Source: VAXT01 sp038040395 | GTDB taxonomy: Bacteria > Actinomycetota > Thermoleophilia > Gaiellales > Gaiellaceae | Direction: 5' to 3' | DNA length: 64,000 nucleotides | Assembly (NCBI GenBank): GCA_038040395.1 | Contig: JBBPIJ010000004.1 | Span: 124,001-188,000 of the forward strand | Part shown: positions 16,826-25,847 of the stretch, in pieces | Position numbering within the stretch: the first letter of the stretch is position 1 | Layout: every line of letters begins with the position of its first letter | Notes under the pieces: generated by a model | Seen by the model: the letters and a program-made list of their open reading frames with translations, nothing else | The model's database searches: none | Told to the model about the DNA's origin: nothing | Position numbers and translations under genes: made by a program

Positions 16826-18421
16826 ATGAGAAGAAAGCTGTGGGCTCTTGCGGCCGGGGCGGCGGCGGTCGGGGCGGTCATCGCCTTGCCGGCGGGCGCC
16901 GGAGACAACAATTCCGGTTTCCATACTTCGCTGCCGGCAATGCTGACGCCAATTGCTCCAGGCTCGAGCGTCACTCCGATCATTTCGGTCGGCGACACCG
17001 TCGGGAACTTCAAGTTCGAATCCCTCCCGGACGGGATCTCGTTCACGCGCAACGGGCAGGGAACGATGGACCTGTACGTCAACCACGAGACGTCCCTCGT
17101 CCCGTTCCCCTTGGCGCGGAGCGACTTCTCGAACGCCCAGGTCAGCAAGTTGAGGCTGAACCAGCACAGCGCCGGAGTGTTGAGAGGCGACTACGTCATT
17201 CCGTCGAGCGCAAACTACCAGCGCTTCTGCTCGAACTTCCTCGTCGGCCCGGCACAGGGCTTCGAGCGCGAACTGCTCCTCACGAACGAGGAGGCCCGGG
17301 ACATCGTCCTCCGAGAGGGGTACGCCTGGCATCCACCCTTTGTCACCCTGGACGAGCCCTCGGCCGAGCAGGCAGGTGTCGTCGTCGCCATGGACGTCAA
17401 GAGCGGCGCGTACCGATCGATCTACGGCATGGGACGCCACAACCACGAGAACGACGTCGGCGTGCCCGGCTACGGCCATCCGGTCGTCCTCTCCGGCGAC
17501 GACTCGTTCGATGCTCCCGCATCCCAGCTGTACCTCTACTCGGCACCGAGCGGCCAGGCGCTCTGGAACGACGACGGAGCGCTCTACGCATTCGTCGCCG
17601 ACAACCCGGCCGTCAACGATTACGGCGATTTTCCCGCGGCGAACGGGGCTTCCGGGCACTTCATCCCGGTACCGCCCATGATCGCAAGCGGCAAGCGGCC
17701 CAACGGAACCGACGTGCGGGCGATCGACTTCAGTTATCCGGCTCCACCCACGGGCATTCCGGACGGGCCCCAGTGGGTGCTCGAGTACTGGAGCCACAAC
17801 GTCGTGCGGGCCTTGCAGTTCATCCGCATCGAGGACATCGCGTACGACCGGACGACGCCGAACGTCGTCTACTTCGCCGACAGCGGCGAGCCGCGAGCGG
17901 TTTCGGACGGGGCAGGCCGCCTACGGCGCGCGACATCGGGCACCCGCGGGCCGTATCCCAACGGCCGAATCTTCAAGCTCGTGCTCGACCCGGACGACCC
18001 TCTGACGGTGCAGAGCCTGTCCGTGCTCGTCGAGCAGGATGTGCTGGGCTACGACAACCCGGCGGCGATGCACCAGCCGGACAACGTCGAGACGACGGCG
18101 CGGAGCCTCCTGATCCAGGAGGACCCGGGCGGTCACAACCAGGGCGCAGTCGGCTACGCCAAGGTCTGGCGCTACACGCTGCCGGCGGGCCCGCTCGTCC
18201 CGGTCGCCCAGGTGAACCAGTCGCAGAGGCCAGGCCTTCCGCCCGGCTCCTGGGAGTCGAGCGGGATCATCGACGCCTCGGCGGCCTTCGGCCCAGGGGC
18301 GTTCCTGCTCGACGTGCAGGCCCACGGCTGGGAGATCGAGACAGCGCCCAGCCCCTATCCCGGCACGAACCTGAACCGCGAGGCCGGACAACTGATGCTG
18401 TTCCGGCTGCCTGGCGCCTGA
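16826..18421 (+). CDS. Secreted PhoX/DUF839-like protein
   Basis: A 531-residue exported protein with a classic signal peptide (basic start, hydrophobic residues about 5-24, cleavage near AGAGD). The body resembles the PhoX/DUF839 beta-propeller phosphatases, shown by LYVNHETSL early on and the repeated blade-like segments (YFADSGEP, MHQPDNVE). PhoX enzymes bind Ca and Fe, but the metal residues were not all traced, so activity is uncertain. It has the strongest ribosome site of the window, AAGGGGGAG eight bases before the ATG, and ends in a clear hairpin: probably a single-gene unit. Confidence 0.75.
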   Translation: MRRKLWALAAGAAAVGAVIALPAGAGDNNSGFHTSLPAMLTPIAPGSSVTPIISVGDTVGNFKFESLPDGISFTRNGQGTMDLYVNHETSLVPFPLARSDFSNAQVSKLRLNQHSAGVLRGDYVIPSSANYQRFCSNFLVGPAQGFERELLLTNEEARDIVLREGYAWHPPFVTLDEPSAEQAGVVVAMDVKSGAYRSIYGMGRHNHENDVGVPGYGHPVVLSGDDSFDAPASQLYLYSAPSGQALWNDDGALYAFVADNPAVNDYGDFPAANGASGHFIPVPPMIASGKRPNGTDVRAIDFSYPAPPTGIPDGPQWVLEYWSHNVVRALQFIRIEDIAYDRTTPNVVYFADSGEPRAVSDGAGRLRRATSGTRGPYPNGRIFKLVLDPDDPLTVQSLSVLVEQDVLGYDNPAAMHQPDNVETTARSLLIQEDPGGHNQGAVGYAKVWRYTLPAGPLVPVAQVNQSQRPGLPPGSWESSGIIDASAAFGPGAFLLDVQAHGWEIETAPSPYPGTNLNREAGQLMLFRLPGA

Positions 18422-18430
18422 ACCCAGGTT

Positions 18431-18469
18431 GCTCCCCCGCCGGGGCCTCGAGGGTCCAGGCGGGGGAGC
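18431..18469 (+). terminator. Strong GC hairpin after the PhoX-like gene
   Basis: Eleven-base perfect arms GCTCCCCCGCC / GGCGGGGGAGC with a 17-base loop, starting 9 bases after the stop codon. No T-tract follows, as is common in high-GC actinomycetes. Confidence 0.7.
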
Positions 18470-18497
18470 CTCCTCGTCCGTTGGCCGCCGTGAGGTT

Positions 18498-18503
18498 GAT
18501 AAT
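18498..18503 (+). promoter_or_regulatory. Probable -10 element (GATAAT) for the GtrB-like gene
   Basis: GATAAT, 6 bases before the ATG at 18510 and just after the terminator hairpin; consistent with a leaderless start. Confidence 0.5.
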
Positions 18504-18509
18504 CGGCCG

Positions 18510-19481
18510 ATGAAGCTGACCGTGGTCCTTCCTGTCCGCGACGAGGGTGACGTGATCCCGGAGCTCATTCCTCGCCTGACGGGTGTGCTGGACCCGCTCG
18601 ACGGCGACTGGGAGGTCGTGGTCGTCGACGACGGCTCGACAGACTCCTCATGGCAACTTCTGAAGGCTGCTTGTGAACGCGACGAGCGCATTCGGGGCAT
18701 CCGGCTGACCCGGAACTTCGGCCATCAGCTTGCGTTGACGGCGGGGTTGGAGGCTGCCTCGGGCGATGCGGTCGTCACCATGGACAGCGATCTTCAGCAC
18801 CCACCGGAGCTGATTCCGGCGCTGCTCGCGAAGGCCGCCGAGGGGTTCGACGTCGTCTACGCGGTTCGCAGCTCCTCCGATTCCGCGCGCTGGTTCAAGC
18901 GGAGGTCGGCCCTATGGTTCTACTGGCTCCTCAATCGCCTCTCCTCGCTCGATGTACCGCAGGCCGGCGGGGACTTCCGGTACATGTCGAGGCGGGTCGT
19001 GGACGCCCTGCTGTCGATGCCCGAGCGCCATCGCTTCCTCCGGGGAATGACCCGTTGGGTCGGGTACGAGCAGGCGACCGTCGAGTATCACCGCTCTCCA
19101 CGGGCCGCCGGGGAGTCGAAGTACACGCTGCGCAAGATGCTCGCCTTCGGCTGGGACGCGATCATCAGCTTCTCGTCGCTCCCGCTGCGAATCGCCAGCA
19201 TGCTCGGGTTCGTCATTTCCTTCCTCGGCCTCCTGTACCTCACCTACGTGCTTGCGGTCAGGATCTTCACCGAGGACGCCGTCGCGGGCTGGACCTCCGT
19301 CGTCGCGGCGGTCTTGATCCTCGGCGGAGTCCAGCTCCTGTGCCTGGGCATCATCGGCCAGTACGTGGGCCGGATGTTCGAGGAGAGCAAGCGTCGGCCG
19401 CTGTTCCTCGTCGCCGAGGACACCGGCGATCGGGGAGCGGTCGGGCTCAGCGGAAGAGAAGGGCCATCCCCGCAAGGATGA
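18510..19481 (+). CDS. Polyprenyl-phosphate glycosyltransferase, family 2 (GtrB/DPM1-like)
   Basis: A 323-residue enzyme that transfers a sugar from a nucleotide donor to undecaprenyl phosphate. The GT-A domain (about 1-225) has VVLPVRDEGD, VVVVDDGSTDSSW and the metal motif MDSDLQHPPEL. Two C-terminal membrane helices (about 230-305) anchor it, as in GtrB and ArnC. A small SMR-type carrier is encoded convergently next door and could flip the lipid-linked sugar. The last 35 bases overlap that gene. Confidence 0.9.
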   Translation: MKLTVVLPVRDEGDVIPELIPRLTGVLDPLDGDWEVVVVDDGSTDSSWQLLKAACERDERIRGIRLTRNFGHQLALTAGLEAASGDAVVTMDSDLQHPPELIPALLAKAAEGFDVVYAVRSSSDSARWFKRRSALWFYWLLNRLSSLDVPQAGGDFRYMSRRVVDALLSMPERHRFLRGMTRWVGYEQATVEYHRSPRAAGESKYTLRKMLAFGWDAIISFSSLPLRIASMLGFVISFLGLLYLTYVLAVRIFTEDAVAGWTSVVAAVLILGGVQLLCLGIIGQYVGRMFEESKRRPLFLVAEDTGDRGAVGLSGREGPSPQG

Positions 19482-19794
19482 CGAGGATCCCGAGCACCCG
19501 AGTTGCCGACAGCGACTCGCCTAGGAAGAAATAGCCGCCGAGGACGACACAGGCGTAGCCGACCCCGACGAAGACGGGGAAGATGGTCACGACCTCGTAC
19601 CGCCTGAGCACTAGCAGCCAGGTCATGAAGCTCAGGGCGTAAAGCACGAAGCCGATCAGAAAGGACGGCTCAGCGAGCAGCGTCCGCACCGTCGCGAAGG
19701 AAAGCTCGTCCAGGTCCTTGAGCGCGGTCCGGAGCAGGAGGACACCGCCCGTGCTGAGCAGCGCGTACGCCGCGACGTAGAGAGCCGTCGTCAC
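19447..19794 (-). CDS. Small EamA/SMR-type membrane transporter (ArnE/F-like)
   Basis: A 115-residue, four-helix protein of the drug/metabolite transporter superfamily (closing helices VTIFPVFVGVGYACVVLGGY and ILVILAGMALLF). In size and helix plan it resembles the ArnE/ArnF flippase halves and EmrE. Next to a GtrB-like transferase, flipping an undecaprenyl-phosphate sugar is a reasonable inference. The GTG at 19794 overlaps the methyltransferase stop (GTGA). Confidence 0.7.
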   Translation of the reverse strand: MTTALYVAAYALLSTGGVLLLRTALKDLDELSFATVRTLLAEPSFLIGFVLYALSFMTWLLVLRRYEVVTIFPVFVGVGYACVVLGGYFFLGESLSATRVLGILVILAGMALLFR

Positions 19795-20690
19795 GGTTTC
19801 TCGCTCCGAGCCACGACCGTGACGATGTCCCAGAGGTTCAGCGGCACCGCGACGGAGCCCAGCCTGGATGCGCCGAGCCCTCGCTCGAGGCGGCGCAGCG
19901 AGCGGAGGTCGCTGAGGGTCCGAAGCTTGTGAACGAGGTAGCGCACCGAGTAGCGAGCCGCGAGATACCGCACGGCGAGCACCGTAAAGCCTGCTCGCTC
20001 GAGCGCGAGAGAGAGCGACCGGCGGGTGAAGAAGTAGTTGTGGTGCTGGGGGGTCAGCAGGTGCCAGCGCCGGCTCGAGGCGCGGGCGACGACCGAGCCC
20101 ACGTCGCCGGTCGACAGGGCGAGCAAGCCGTCCGGACGAAGAGTCCGGTGCGCGAGACACAGCTCGGAGAAGGGGTCGAGCGTGTGCTCTATGTAGTCCC
20201 ACATGGTTACGCAGTCGAAAGCCGCCTCCGGCCACTCTTGGCCGGTGAATGTCCCGCGGATCACGTCATCGATACCGAGCTCGTTAGAAGCCCAGGTCGC
20301 CATCTCGTCCGAGAGCTCGACACCCGTCACTGTCCACCCTCTCTGCCGAGCCTCGTCGAGGAAGAAGCCGGCAGCGCAGCCGACGTCCAACAGCCGGCCG
20401 GGAGGGACGGAGGCCTCGATGAGCGACAGGCGGCGTCGAGCGTTCAGGCGGTGCAAATCCCCCTCGGCGACGTAGTCGGCGTAGCCCTGGCCCCCTTCGG
20501 AGCGCTCCTCGGATCGAAAGTAGACACCGCTGTAGAGCTCAGGAAGCTCCTCAGGTGACGGGAGATCGGCCCGGAAGACCAACCCGCACCTTGGGCACCG
20601 GAGCAGGTCGAAACCGTCTTTTACCCAGGCGAGGTCGCGCTCCGGGTCGACCGGAGCCTCGCAGGCGTTGCAGCGCGCCGTTCGGCTCAT
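19791..20690 (-). CDS. Zinc-ribbon class I SAM-dependent methyltransferase
   Basis: A 299-residue protein. Residues 1-45 hold a zinc-ribbon-like pair (CNAC ... CPRCGLVF). The Rossmann methyltransferase fold follows with SAM motif LLDVGCAAGFFL and the later DYIEHTLDP strand. Such two-part proteins (methyltransf_23-like) are common in sugar and surface-polymer clusters. ATG 20690 is preferred because it starts at the zinc ribbon; an earlier ATG at 20735 would overlap uvrD. It lies 13 bases after uvrD. Confidence 0.82.
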   Translation of the reverse strand: MSRTARCNACEAPVDPERDLAWVKDGFDLLRCPRCGLVFRADLPSPEELPELYSGVYFRSEERSEGGQGYADYVAEGDLHRLNARRRLSLIEASVPPGRLLDVGCAAGFFLDEARQRGWTVTGVELSDEMATWASNELGIDDVIRGTFTGQEWPEAAFDCVTMWDYIEHTLDPFSELCLAHRTLRPDGLLALSTGDVGSVVARASSRRWHLLTPQHHNYFFTRRSLSLALERAGFTVLAVRYLAARYSVRYLVHKLRTLSDLRSLRRLERGLGASRLGSVAVPLNLWDIVTVVARSEKP

Positions 20691-20703
20691 CGGGAGGGAA
20701 GTG

Positions 20704-22542
20704 TTACCCGCGCAGAGCGGCCAGGACGGCGTCACCGTACCGTTCGAGCTTCGCGGGACCGACGCCCGGGACCGCGGCGAGCTCGTCCAGCGTCTGCGGC
20801 GCGCGGCGCACGATCTCGGCGAGCGTAGAGTTGTGGAAGATCACGTACGCCGGCCGTTCCTCGGCCTTGGCGCATTCGAGGCGCCAGCGCTTGAGCTCGG
20901 CATAGAGAGGATCGTCGGGCTCCATCGGCTTCGGCGGCGGCGCTGCCTCGATGTCGAGCTCGGCGAGGAACCGACTGGGCTTGCCGGCCCACGTGACGGT
21001 GAGGTGGCGCTTCGCCCGGGTCAGCCCGACGTAGAGCAGGCGGCGCTCCTCGGCGATCGCTGCGTCGGTCTTCGAGAGCTTGGACGGGAGCTCGCGCTCC
21101 TCGAGCCGCGGCAGGAAGACCGCGTCGAACTCGAGCCCCTTCGCTCGGTGATACGTGAGGAGGTGGACGCCCTTGCCCGAGTTGGTGCCGAAGCGCTCCT
21201 CGAGATGCGCCACGAAGTCCGCTACGTAGCCCTCGCCGAACTCGTCGGCCAGCCGGACGAGGCGCGCGAGGTCGTTCTGGCGGGTCACCTCGCGCTCACC
21301 GAGCTTGTCGGGGATCGTCTCGAGCATCCCCTGGTCGAGCGCGACCCCGCGCACCTCGGAGACAGACCCGCCCGAGCCGCGCAGCGCCTTCAGGAGCTGC
21401 CTAGCGCCGTCACGGCTCAGGAACGCCGCACCCTGGAACGGGATCTGCGCATCGGTCAGCGCCTCCTCGAAGTCGGCCGAGCGCGCGTTCGTCCGGAATA
21501 GGAGAGCCATCTCCTCGTAGGGAGTACCACTCGCGTGGAGCTCGCGCATGCGCTCGACGATGAACGAGGCCTCGTCCTCGGCCTCGCGGAAGAGGCGCGT
21601 GACGGGGGTTTCGCCGGCTGGACGCGTCGGCCGCAGCACCTTCTCGGCACCGCCGAGCCGCGGCACGAGCCGGTTCGCGAATTCGAGTACTTCAGGCGTC
21701 GAGCGATAGTTCTCCTCGAGCCGGACGACCGTCGCGCCCGGAAAGCGCTCCGGCATCGAGAGCAGGTGCTCCGGGCTGGCGCCCGTGAAAGCGTAGATCG
21801 ACTGGTAGTCGTCCCCGACCGCGCAGAGCTCGTCCCGGTCGCCGAGCCAGCGCTCGAGCAGCGTCTGCTGGAGCGTGTTCACGTCCTGGTACTCGTCGAC
21901 GGTGAAGGCGCGGTAGCGCTCACGGACCTGCTGGAGCGCGCCCTCGTCCGCGTCGAAGAGACGGATCGCCAGCTCGAGCAGGTCCTCGAAGTCGACGTAG
22001 CCCTGATCGGCCTTGCGTCGCTCGTAGTCGCGGTAGACCCTCACCATGAGGTCCTTCGGGATCGGCGGCTCGTGGTCGCCGAGCGAGCGCAGGTAGTCGT
22101 CCGGAGCAATGCGGCGGTTCTTCGCCCACTCGACCTCGGTCGCGAGGTCGCCCGCGGGCCTGAACTTGTAGGGCGCGGGCAGCGAGTTTCCGATGTAGCG
22201 AAGCGGCAGTGCCTTCGACGCCATGATCTTGCCGATCGGCTCCGGCGCGAAGAAGCGAAGCTGCCCGAGTGCGGCGGAATGGAACGTGGACGCCCGCACG
22301 CCGGTCACCCCGAGCCTCTCGAGCCGAGCCCGCATCTCCCCGGCGGCCTTGTCCGTGAAGGTGACGGCGAGGATCTCGTCCGACCGGAACGCGCCGGTCG
22401 CCACCTGGTTCGCAACGCGGTGCGTGATCGTCGTCGTCTTGCCCGAGCCCGCGCCGGCGAGGATGCAGACCGGCCCACGCACCGCCTCGACGGCGCGCCG
22501 CTGCTCGGGGTTCAACCCGTCGAGAACTGGATGCTCGGGCAC
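20704..22542 (-). CDS. UvrD/Rep-type DNA helicase with C-terminal HRDC domain
   Basis: A 612-residue superfamily 1 3'-5' helicase. The ATP site is GAGSGKTTTITHRVA (Walker A), the Walker B is FTVDEYQDVN, and motifs GDDYQSIYAFTGA, RLEENYRST and YVGLTRAKRHL follow in order. The last ~65 residues (starting AECAKAEERPAYVIFHN-like region) form an HRDC domain, as in actinobacterial UvrD2, though that protein is usually longer. Start GTG 22542 has TAGGGT six bases upstream. Likely roles are excision repair or processing of stalled forks. Confidence 0.92.
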   Translation of the reverse strand: MPEHPVLDGLNPEQRRAVEAVRGPVCILAGAGSGKTTTITHRVANQVATGAFRSDEILAVTFTDKAAGEMRARLERLGVTGVRASTFHSAALGQLRFFAPEPIGKIMASKALPLRYIGNSLPAPYKFRPAGDLATEVEWAKNRRIAPDDYLRSLGDHEPPIPKDLMVRVYRDYERRKADQGYVDFEDLLELAIRLFDADEGALQQVRERYRAFTVDEYQDVNTLQQTLLERWLGDRDELCAVGDDYQSIYAFTGASPEHLLSMPERFPGATVVRLEENYRSTPEVLEFANRLVPRLGGAEKVLRPTRPAGETPVTRLFREAEDEASFIVERMRELHASGTPYEEMALLFRTNARSADFEEALTDAQIPFQGAAFLSRDGARQLLKALRGSGGSVSEVRGVALDQGMLETIPDKLGEREVTRQNDLARLVRLADEFGEGYVADFVAHLEERFGTNSGKGVHLLTYHRAKGLEFDAVFLPRLEERELPSKLSKTDAAIAEERRLLYVGLTRAKRHLTVTWAGKPSRFLAELDIEAAPPPKPMEPDDPLYAELKRWRLECAKAEERPAYVIFHNSTLAEIVRRAPQTLDELAAVPGVGPAKLERYGDAVLAALRG

Positions 22543-22548
22543 CGGGCC

Positions 22549-22554
22549 ACCCTA
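22549..22554 (-). promoter_or_regulatory. Probable -10 element (TAGGGT) for the helicase gene
   Basis: TAGGGT on the minus strand, 6 bases before the GTG at 22542; fits the leaderless pattern seen at other unit heads. Confidence 0.45.
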
Positions 22555-22583
22555 CTCAGGGCAGCGGAAGACCTTCGTTATGG

Positions 22584-22604
22584 GTTTGCTCCGAAATCGT
22601 GTCG
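22584..22604. repeat. Direct repeat, copy 1 (partner at 22877-22897)
   Basis: 21 bases beginning GTTTGCTCCGAAATCG, identical at 19 of 21 positions to the last codons of the FlaA1-like gene 293 bases away. The two copies bracket a small membrane gene. Confidence 0.7.
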
Positions 22605-22618
22605 CCTTTTCGCCGGGC

Positions 22619-22849
22619 TTAGGCCGCGTGACGCTCACGCCGGGTCACGACGACCAGGGCGATCACGAGAACAACGACTCCGACGCCACCAAGGATGTTC
22701 GTCACCACGGCAATCGCACCGGCAACGTCGCTGGTATCCGCCCAGATCAGGCCGATGATCGTCCCCACGACGAGCACGGTGACCGCCGCAGCCAGCCAGT
22801 ACAGAATCCGTCGTCTGGTGATGGTGCGGAGCCTACTCTCGTTCGCCAG
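22619..22849 (-). CDS. Small two-helix membrane protein, start unclear
   Basis: Frame encoding about 67-76 residues: a basic N-terminus (RLRTITRRRILYW), two hydrophobic helices separated by WADTSDVAG, and a basic end RRERHAA. There is no ATG, GTG or TTG at a sensible place. CTG 22849 or a codon ATC 22822 (with TAGGCT seven bases before it) are the only options, so the start is doubtful. No family recognised. It is enclosed by the 21-base direct repeats at 22584 and 22877, which suggests it was inserted or duplicated. Confidence 0.45.
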   Translation of the reverse strand: MANESRLRTITRRRILYWLAAAVTVLVVGTIIGLIWADTSDVAGAIAVVTNILGGVGVVVLVIALVVVTRRERHAA

Positions 22850-22866
22850 TCCGAGCGAGCGGAGGA

Positions 22867-24762
22867 CTAGTGCAGCGTTTGCTCCGAAACCGCGTCGGGT
22901 TGCGCCACTCCGACGCGCCGCGGGGCCCGCACCATTGCCGAGAGACGCGAGATGACTTTGAGCGTCTCGCCCGCCTCGACGAGTTGCTCCAGCGACCCCA
23001 GCTCTTCCTCGAGCCACACGCCGTCGATCGGCGGGCGCCGAGCGCGGTGGATCTTCGGATGCGCCGTCTCGCCGACCGTCTCGTTCTCGCCCCACAGCTC
23101 CTCGTGCAACTTCTCGCCCGCCCGGACGCCGGTGAACTCGATCGGGATGTCGCGTTCGGGCTCCTTGCCGGAGAGGCGGATCATGCTGCGCGCGAGGTCG
23201 AGGATCTTCACGGGCTCACCCATGTCGAGCACGAAGATCTCGCCCCGGCCGCCGATCGAGCCCGCCTGGATCACGAGCGACACGGCCTCGGGCGTCGTCA
23301 TGAAGAACCGTGTCATCTCCGGGTTCGTCACGGTCACCGGCCCGCCCTTGGCGATCTGCCGCTTGAAGATCTGGATCACGCTCCCCGCCGAGTCGAGGAC
23401 GTTGCCGAAGCGCACCGCCACGAACCGCGTGGAGACGTCCTCGCGGGCGCCGTAAGCCTCGACCATCCACTCGCAGAGCGCCTTCGTCTGGCCGTAGATC
23501 GCCTGCGCGATCAGCGCCTTGTCGGTCGAGATGAGAACGAAGCGCGCAGCCTCGAACTCGATCGCGACCTCCGTCACGACCTTCGTCCCGAGCACGTTGT
23601 TGCGCACGGCCTCGAGCGGGTTCGCCTCCAACATCGGCACGTGCTTGTACGCGGCCGCATGGAAGACGACGCTCGGGCGGTAGCGCTCGAAGACCGACCG
23701 GAGCTGCTCGCGGTTGCCGATGTCGGCGATCACCGGCACGCTGGCCGGAAAGTTGCGATCGTCGACGAGCTCGCGCTCGATCTCGAACAGTGGTGACTCC
23801 GCCTGGTCGACGAGGATCAGCCGCGCCGCGCCCGCGCGCGCCGCCTGGCGGCAGAGCTCCGAGCCGATCGAGCCGCCGGCGCCTGTGATCAGCACCGTTT
23901 CGCCGCGGAGGTACGCGGAGACCTCCTCGAAGTCGACCTCGACGGGCTCGCGGCCGAGGATGTCCTCGACCTGCACGGGGCGGATCTGCGCCGCGAGGTT
24001 CGAGTCGCCGGCGATGAGCTCGTAGAGGCCTGGCAGCGTCTTCACGGGCACCTGCGCGTCGCGGGCCTGCTCGACGACCTTTTGGCGCACGTCACCCGAT
24101 GCGGACGGGATCGCGATCAGGAGCTCGTCGGGCCTGTTGTCGTTGAGGATGTGCGGCAGCTCGGCGGTCGTCCCGAGCACCCGCACGCCCTGGATCCGGT
24201 CGTTGCGCTTGCGCGGGTCGTCGTCGACGAACCCGATCGGCGTGTAGCCGACCCGGCCGCGCTGCATCTCCTTGACGATCAACTGGCCGGCGTCGCCCGC
24301 GCCCACCACGATCACTTCCTTTCCGCGGGCCACGAGACCGGAAGCGGGGCGCTCGAAGATCGACCGCGCAAGGAGGCGCGTGCCCGCGACGAGCGCGAGG
24401 AGGAGCAGCCAGTCGATGACCGCGATCCCGCGCGGAAGCCGAGCGGTGTTCGCCAGCGGGAAGAAGTAGACCGTGAGGCTCGCGGCGAGCGAGGCGACCG
24501 TGACGCCACGCAGGGCGCCCCACATGTCGCGGGTGGAGACGTAACGCCACCAGCGGTTGTAGAAGCCGAAGGCTGTGAAGACGACGAGCTTGATCGCAAC
24601 GACGAGCAGGACGGTGCGCCAGCTGACGAGCTGCTCGTAGAAGGGCGGAATCTTCCCGTACGAGTCGAAGCGGATCTGGAACGCGAGCAGCCACGCAGCG
24701 GCGATCAGCGCGGCGTCGGCGGCGAGCTGCCAGACCCGGTGCCGGTTCACGAGCGTGCTCAT
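22867..24762 (-). CDS. FlaA1/CapD/WbpM-like membrane nucleotide-sugar epimerase/dehydratase
   Basis: A 631-residue polysaccharide biosynthesis enzyme. Four N-terminal membrane helices (about 10-125) precede a CoA-binding-like Rossmann domain (VVGAGDAGQLIVKEM) and a short-chain-dehydrogenase domain starting at TGAGGSIGSELCRQ. The catalytic triad region reads ISTDK ... YGQTK, so a Tyr stands where large WbpM/PglF-type enzymes usually have Met. It likely makes a 4-keto-6-deoxy sugar that the next gene product, a DegT aminotransferase, aminates; the two genes overlap ATGA with the aminotransferase first. Confidence 0.9.
   Translation of the reverse strand: MSTLVNRHRVWQLAADAALIAAAWLLAFQIRFDSYGKIPPFYEQLVSWRTVLLVVAIKLVVFTAFGFYNRWWRYVSTRDMWGALRGVTVASLAASLTVYFFPLANTARLPRGIAVIDWLLLLALVAGTRLLARSIFERPASGLVARGKEVIVVGAGDAGQLIVKEMQRGRVGYTPIGFVDDDPRKRNDRIQGVRVLGTTAELPHILNDNRPDELLIAIPSASGDVRQKVVEQARDAQVPVKTLPGLYELIAGDSNLAAQIRPVQVEDILGREPVEVDFEEVSAYLRGETVLITGAGGSIGSELCRQAARAGAARLILVDQAESPLFEIERELVDDRNFPASVPVIADIGNREQLRSVFERYRPSVVFHAAAYKHVPMLEANPLEAVRNNVLGTKVVTEVAIEFEAARFVLISTDKALIAQAIYGQTKALCEWMVEAYGAREDVSTRFVAVRFGNVLDSAGSVIQIFKRQIAKGGPVTVTNPEMTRFFMTTPEAVSLVIQAGSIGGRGEIFVLDMGEPVKILDLARSMIRLSGKEPERDIPIEFTGVRAGEKLHEELWGENETVGETAHPKIHRARRPPIDGVWLEEELGSLEQLVEAGETLKVISRLSAMVRAPRRVGVAQPDAVSEQTLH
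22877..22897. repeat. Direct repeat, copy 2 (inside the FlaA1-like gene end)
   Basis: Matches 22584-22604 with two mismatches. Here it encodes the last residues (DAVSEQT) of the FlaA1-like protein. Confidence 0.7.
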
Positions 24763-25847
24763 CGGACGGCTTCCAGCGATACCGCTTCTCTTACCGCTGC
24801 GACGACCTGTTCCTGCACGTCAGCGCCGATTCCGGACCACATCGGGAGCGCAAGGTTCTCCCGCGAGGCGCGCTCTGTCTCGGGGAACTCGGCGTCGGCC
24901 TGGCCGAGGAAGGCCAGCGCAGGCTGGCGCTGCAGCGGCGTGACGTAGTAGGCGCTCGAGGCGATTCCGTTGGCCGCGAGATGCTCGGCGATGCGGTCAC
25001 GCTCGGGCGAACGAACCACGAAGACGTGGTAGACGTGGCCGGGCTCGTCGGCCGGCAGCTCGCAGACCTCGCCGAGGCCGAGCTCGCCGTAGCGCGCCGC
25101 TGCCTCACGGCGCGAGCGGTTCCACTCCTCGAGGTGCGGGAGGAAGACCCGCAGGACCGCGGCCTGGAGCTCGTCGAGGCGGGAGTTGTAGCCGATCAGC
25201 TCGAACTCCTTCTTCGCCTTCGAGCCGTGGAAGCGCAGGAGCCGGACCCGCTCCGCGAGCTCGTCGTCGTCGGTCGAGACGAGCCCTCCGTCTCCGAAGG
25301 CGAACAGGTTCTTCGTCGGGAAGAAGCTGTAGGTCGAGGCGATCCCGGTCCTGCCGGTGCCCTGTGCTCCGAAGGCCTGCGCCGCGTCCTCGACGAGCGT
25401 GACGCCGAGCGCGGCTAGCTCCTCGAGCGGGGCGGGGCGGCCGAAGAGGTGCACGGGCATGATCGCTTTCGTCTTCGGCGTCAGGCGGCTGCGCACGTCG
25501 CTCGGATCGAGGTTCATCGTCTGCGGGTCGATCTCGGCGAAGACGGGTGTCGCCCCGCGCTGGACGATCGCCTCTGCGGTCGCATAGAACGTGAAGGCCG
25601 GGCAGATCACCTCGTCCCCTTCGCCGATCCCGAGCGCGTCGAGGGCGAGCACGATCGCGTCGGTGCCGTTCGCGACGCCGACCGCGTGCTTGACGCCGAG
25701 GTAGGCCGCGGCCTCCTCCTCGAAGGCGCGCACATTCGGGCCGAGGATGAACCGGCCCGAGTCCATGACCTCGGCGATTCGCTCCTTCAGCTCGTCCAGC
25801 AGCGGCGCGTATTGCGCCTTGACGTCAACGAGCGGGATCTGAGCCAC
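24759..25847 (-). CDS. DegT/DnrJ/EryC1/StrS aminotransferase
   Basis: A 362-residue PLP-dependent sugar aminotransferase. The N-terminus IPLVDVKAQY is standard for the family, GVANGTDAIVLAL binds the cofactor phosphate, and the PLP lysine is in YSFFPTKNLFAFGDGG. It probably aminates the keto-sugar made by the FlaA1-like enzyme. The GTG at 25847 is chosen because it gives the family N-terminus; the gene head overlaps the end of dedA by 23 bases, with TAAACT eight bases before the GTG, so it may have its own promoter inside dedA. Confidence 0.92.
   Translation of the reverse strand: MAQIPLVDVKAQYAPLLDELKERIAEVMDSGRFILGPNVRAFEEEAAAYLGVKHAVGVANGTDAIVLALDALGIGEGDEVICPAFTFYATAEAIVQRGATPVFAEIDPQTMNLDPSDVRSRLTPKTKAIMPVHLFGRPAPLEELAALGVTLVEDAAQAFGAQGTGRTGIASTYSFFPTKNLFAFGDGGLVSTDDDELAERVRLLRFHGSKAKKEFELIGYNSRLDELQAAVLRVFLPHLEEWNRSRREAAARYGELGLGEVCELPADEPGHVYHVFVVRSPERDRIAEHLAANGIASSAYYVTPLQRQPALAFLGQADAEFPETERASRENLALPMWSGIGADVQEQVVAAVREAVSLEAVR

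Noticed and set aside
16304..17797. Minus-strand frame opposite the PhoX-like gene
   Set aside because: The plus frame has a signal peptide, ribosome site and terminator; the minus frame has none.
20691..20735. Longer N-terminus of the zinc-ribbon methyltransferase
   Set aside because: It would overlap uvrD and adds unlike residues before the first Cys pair.
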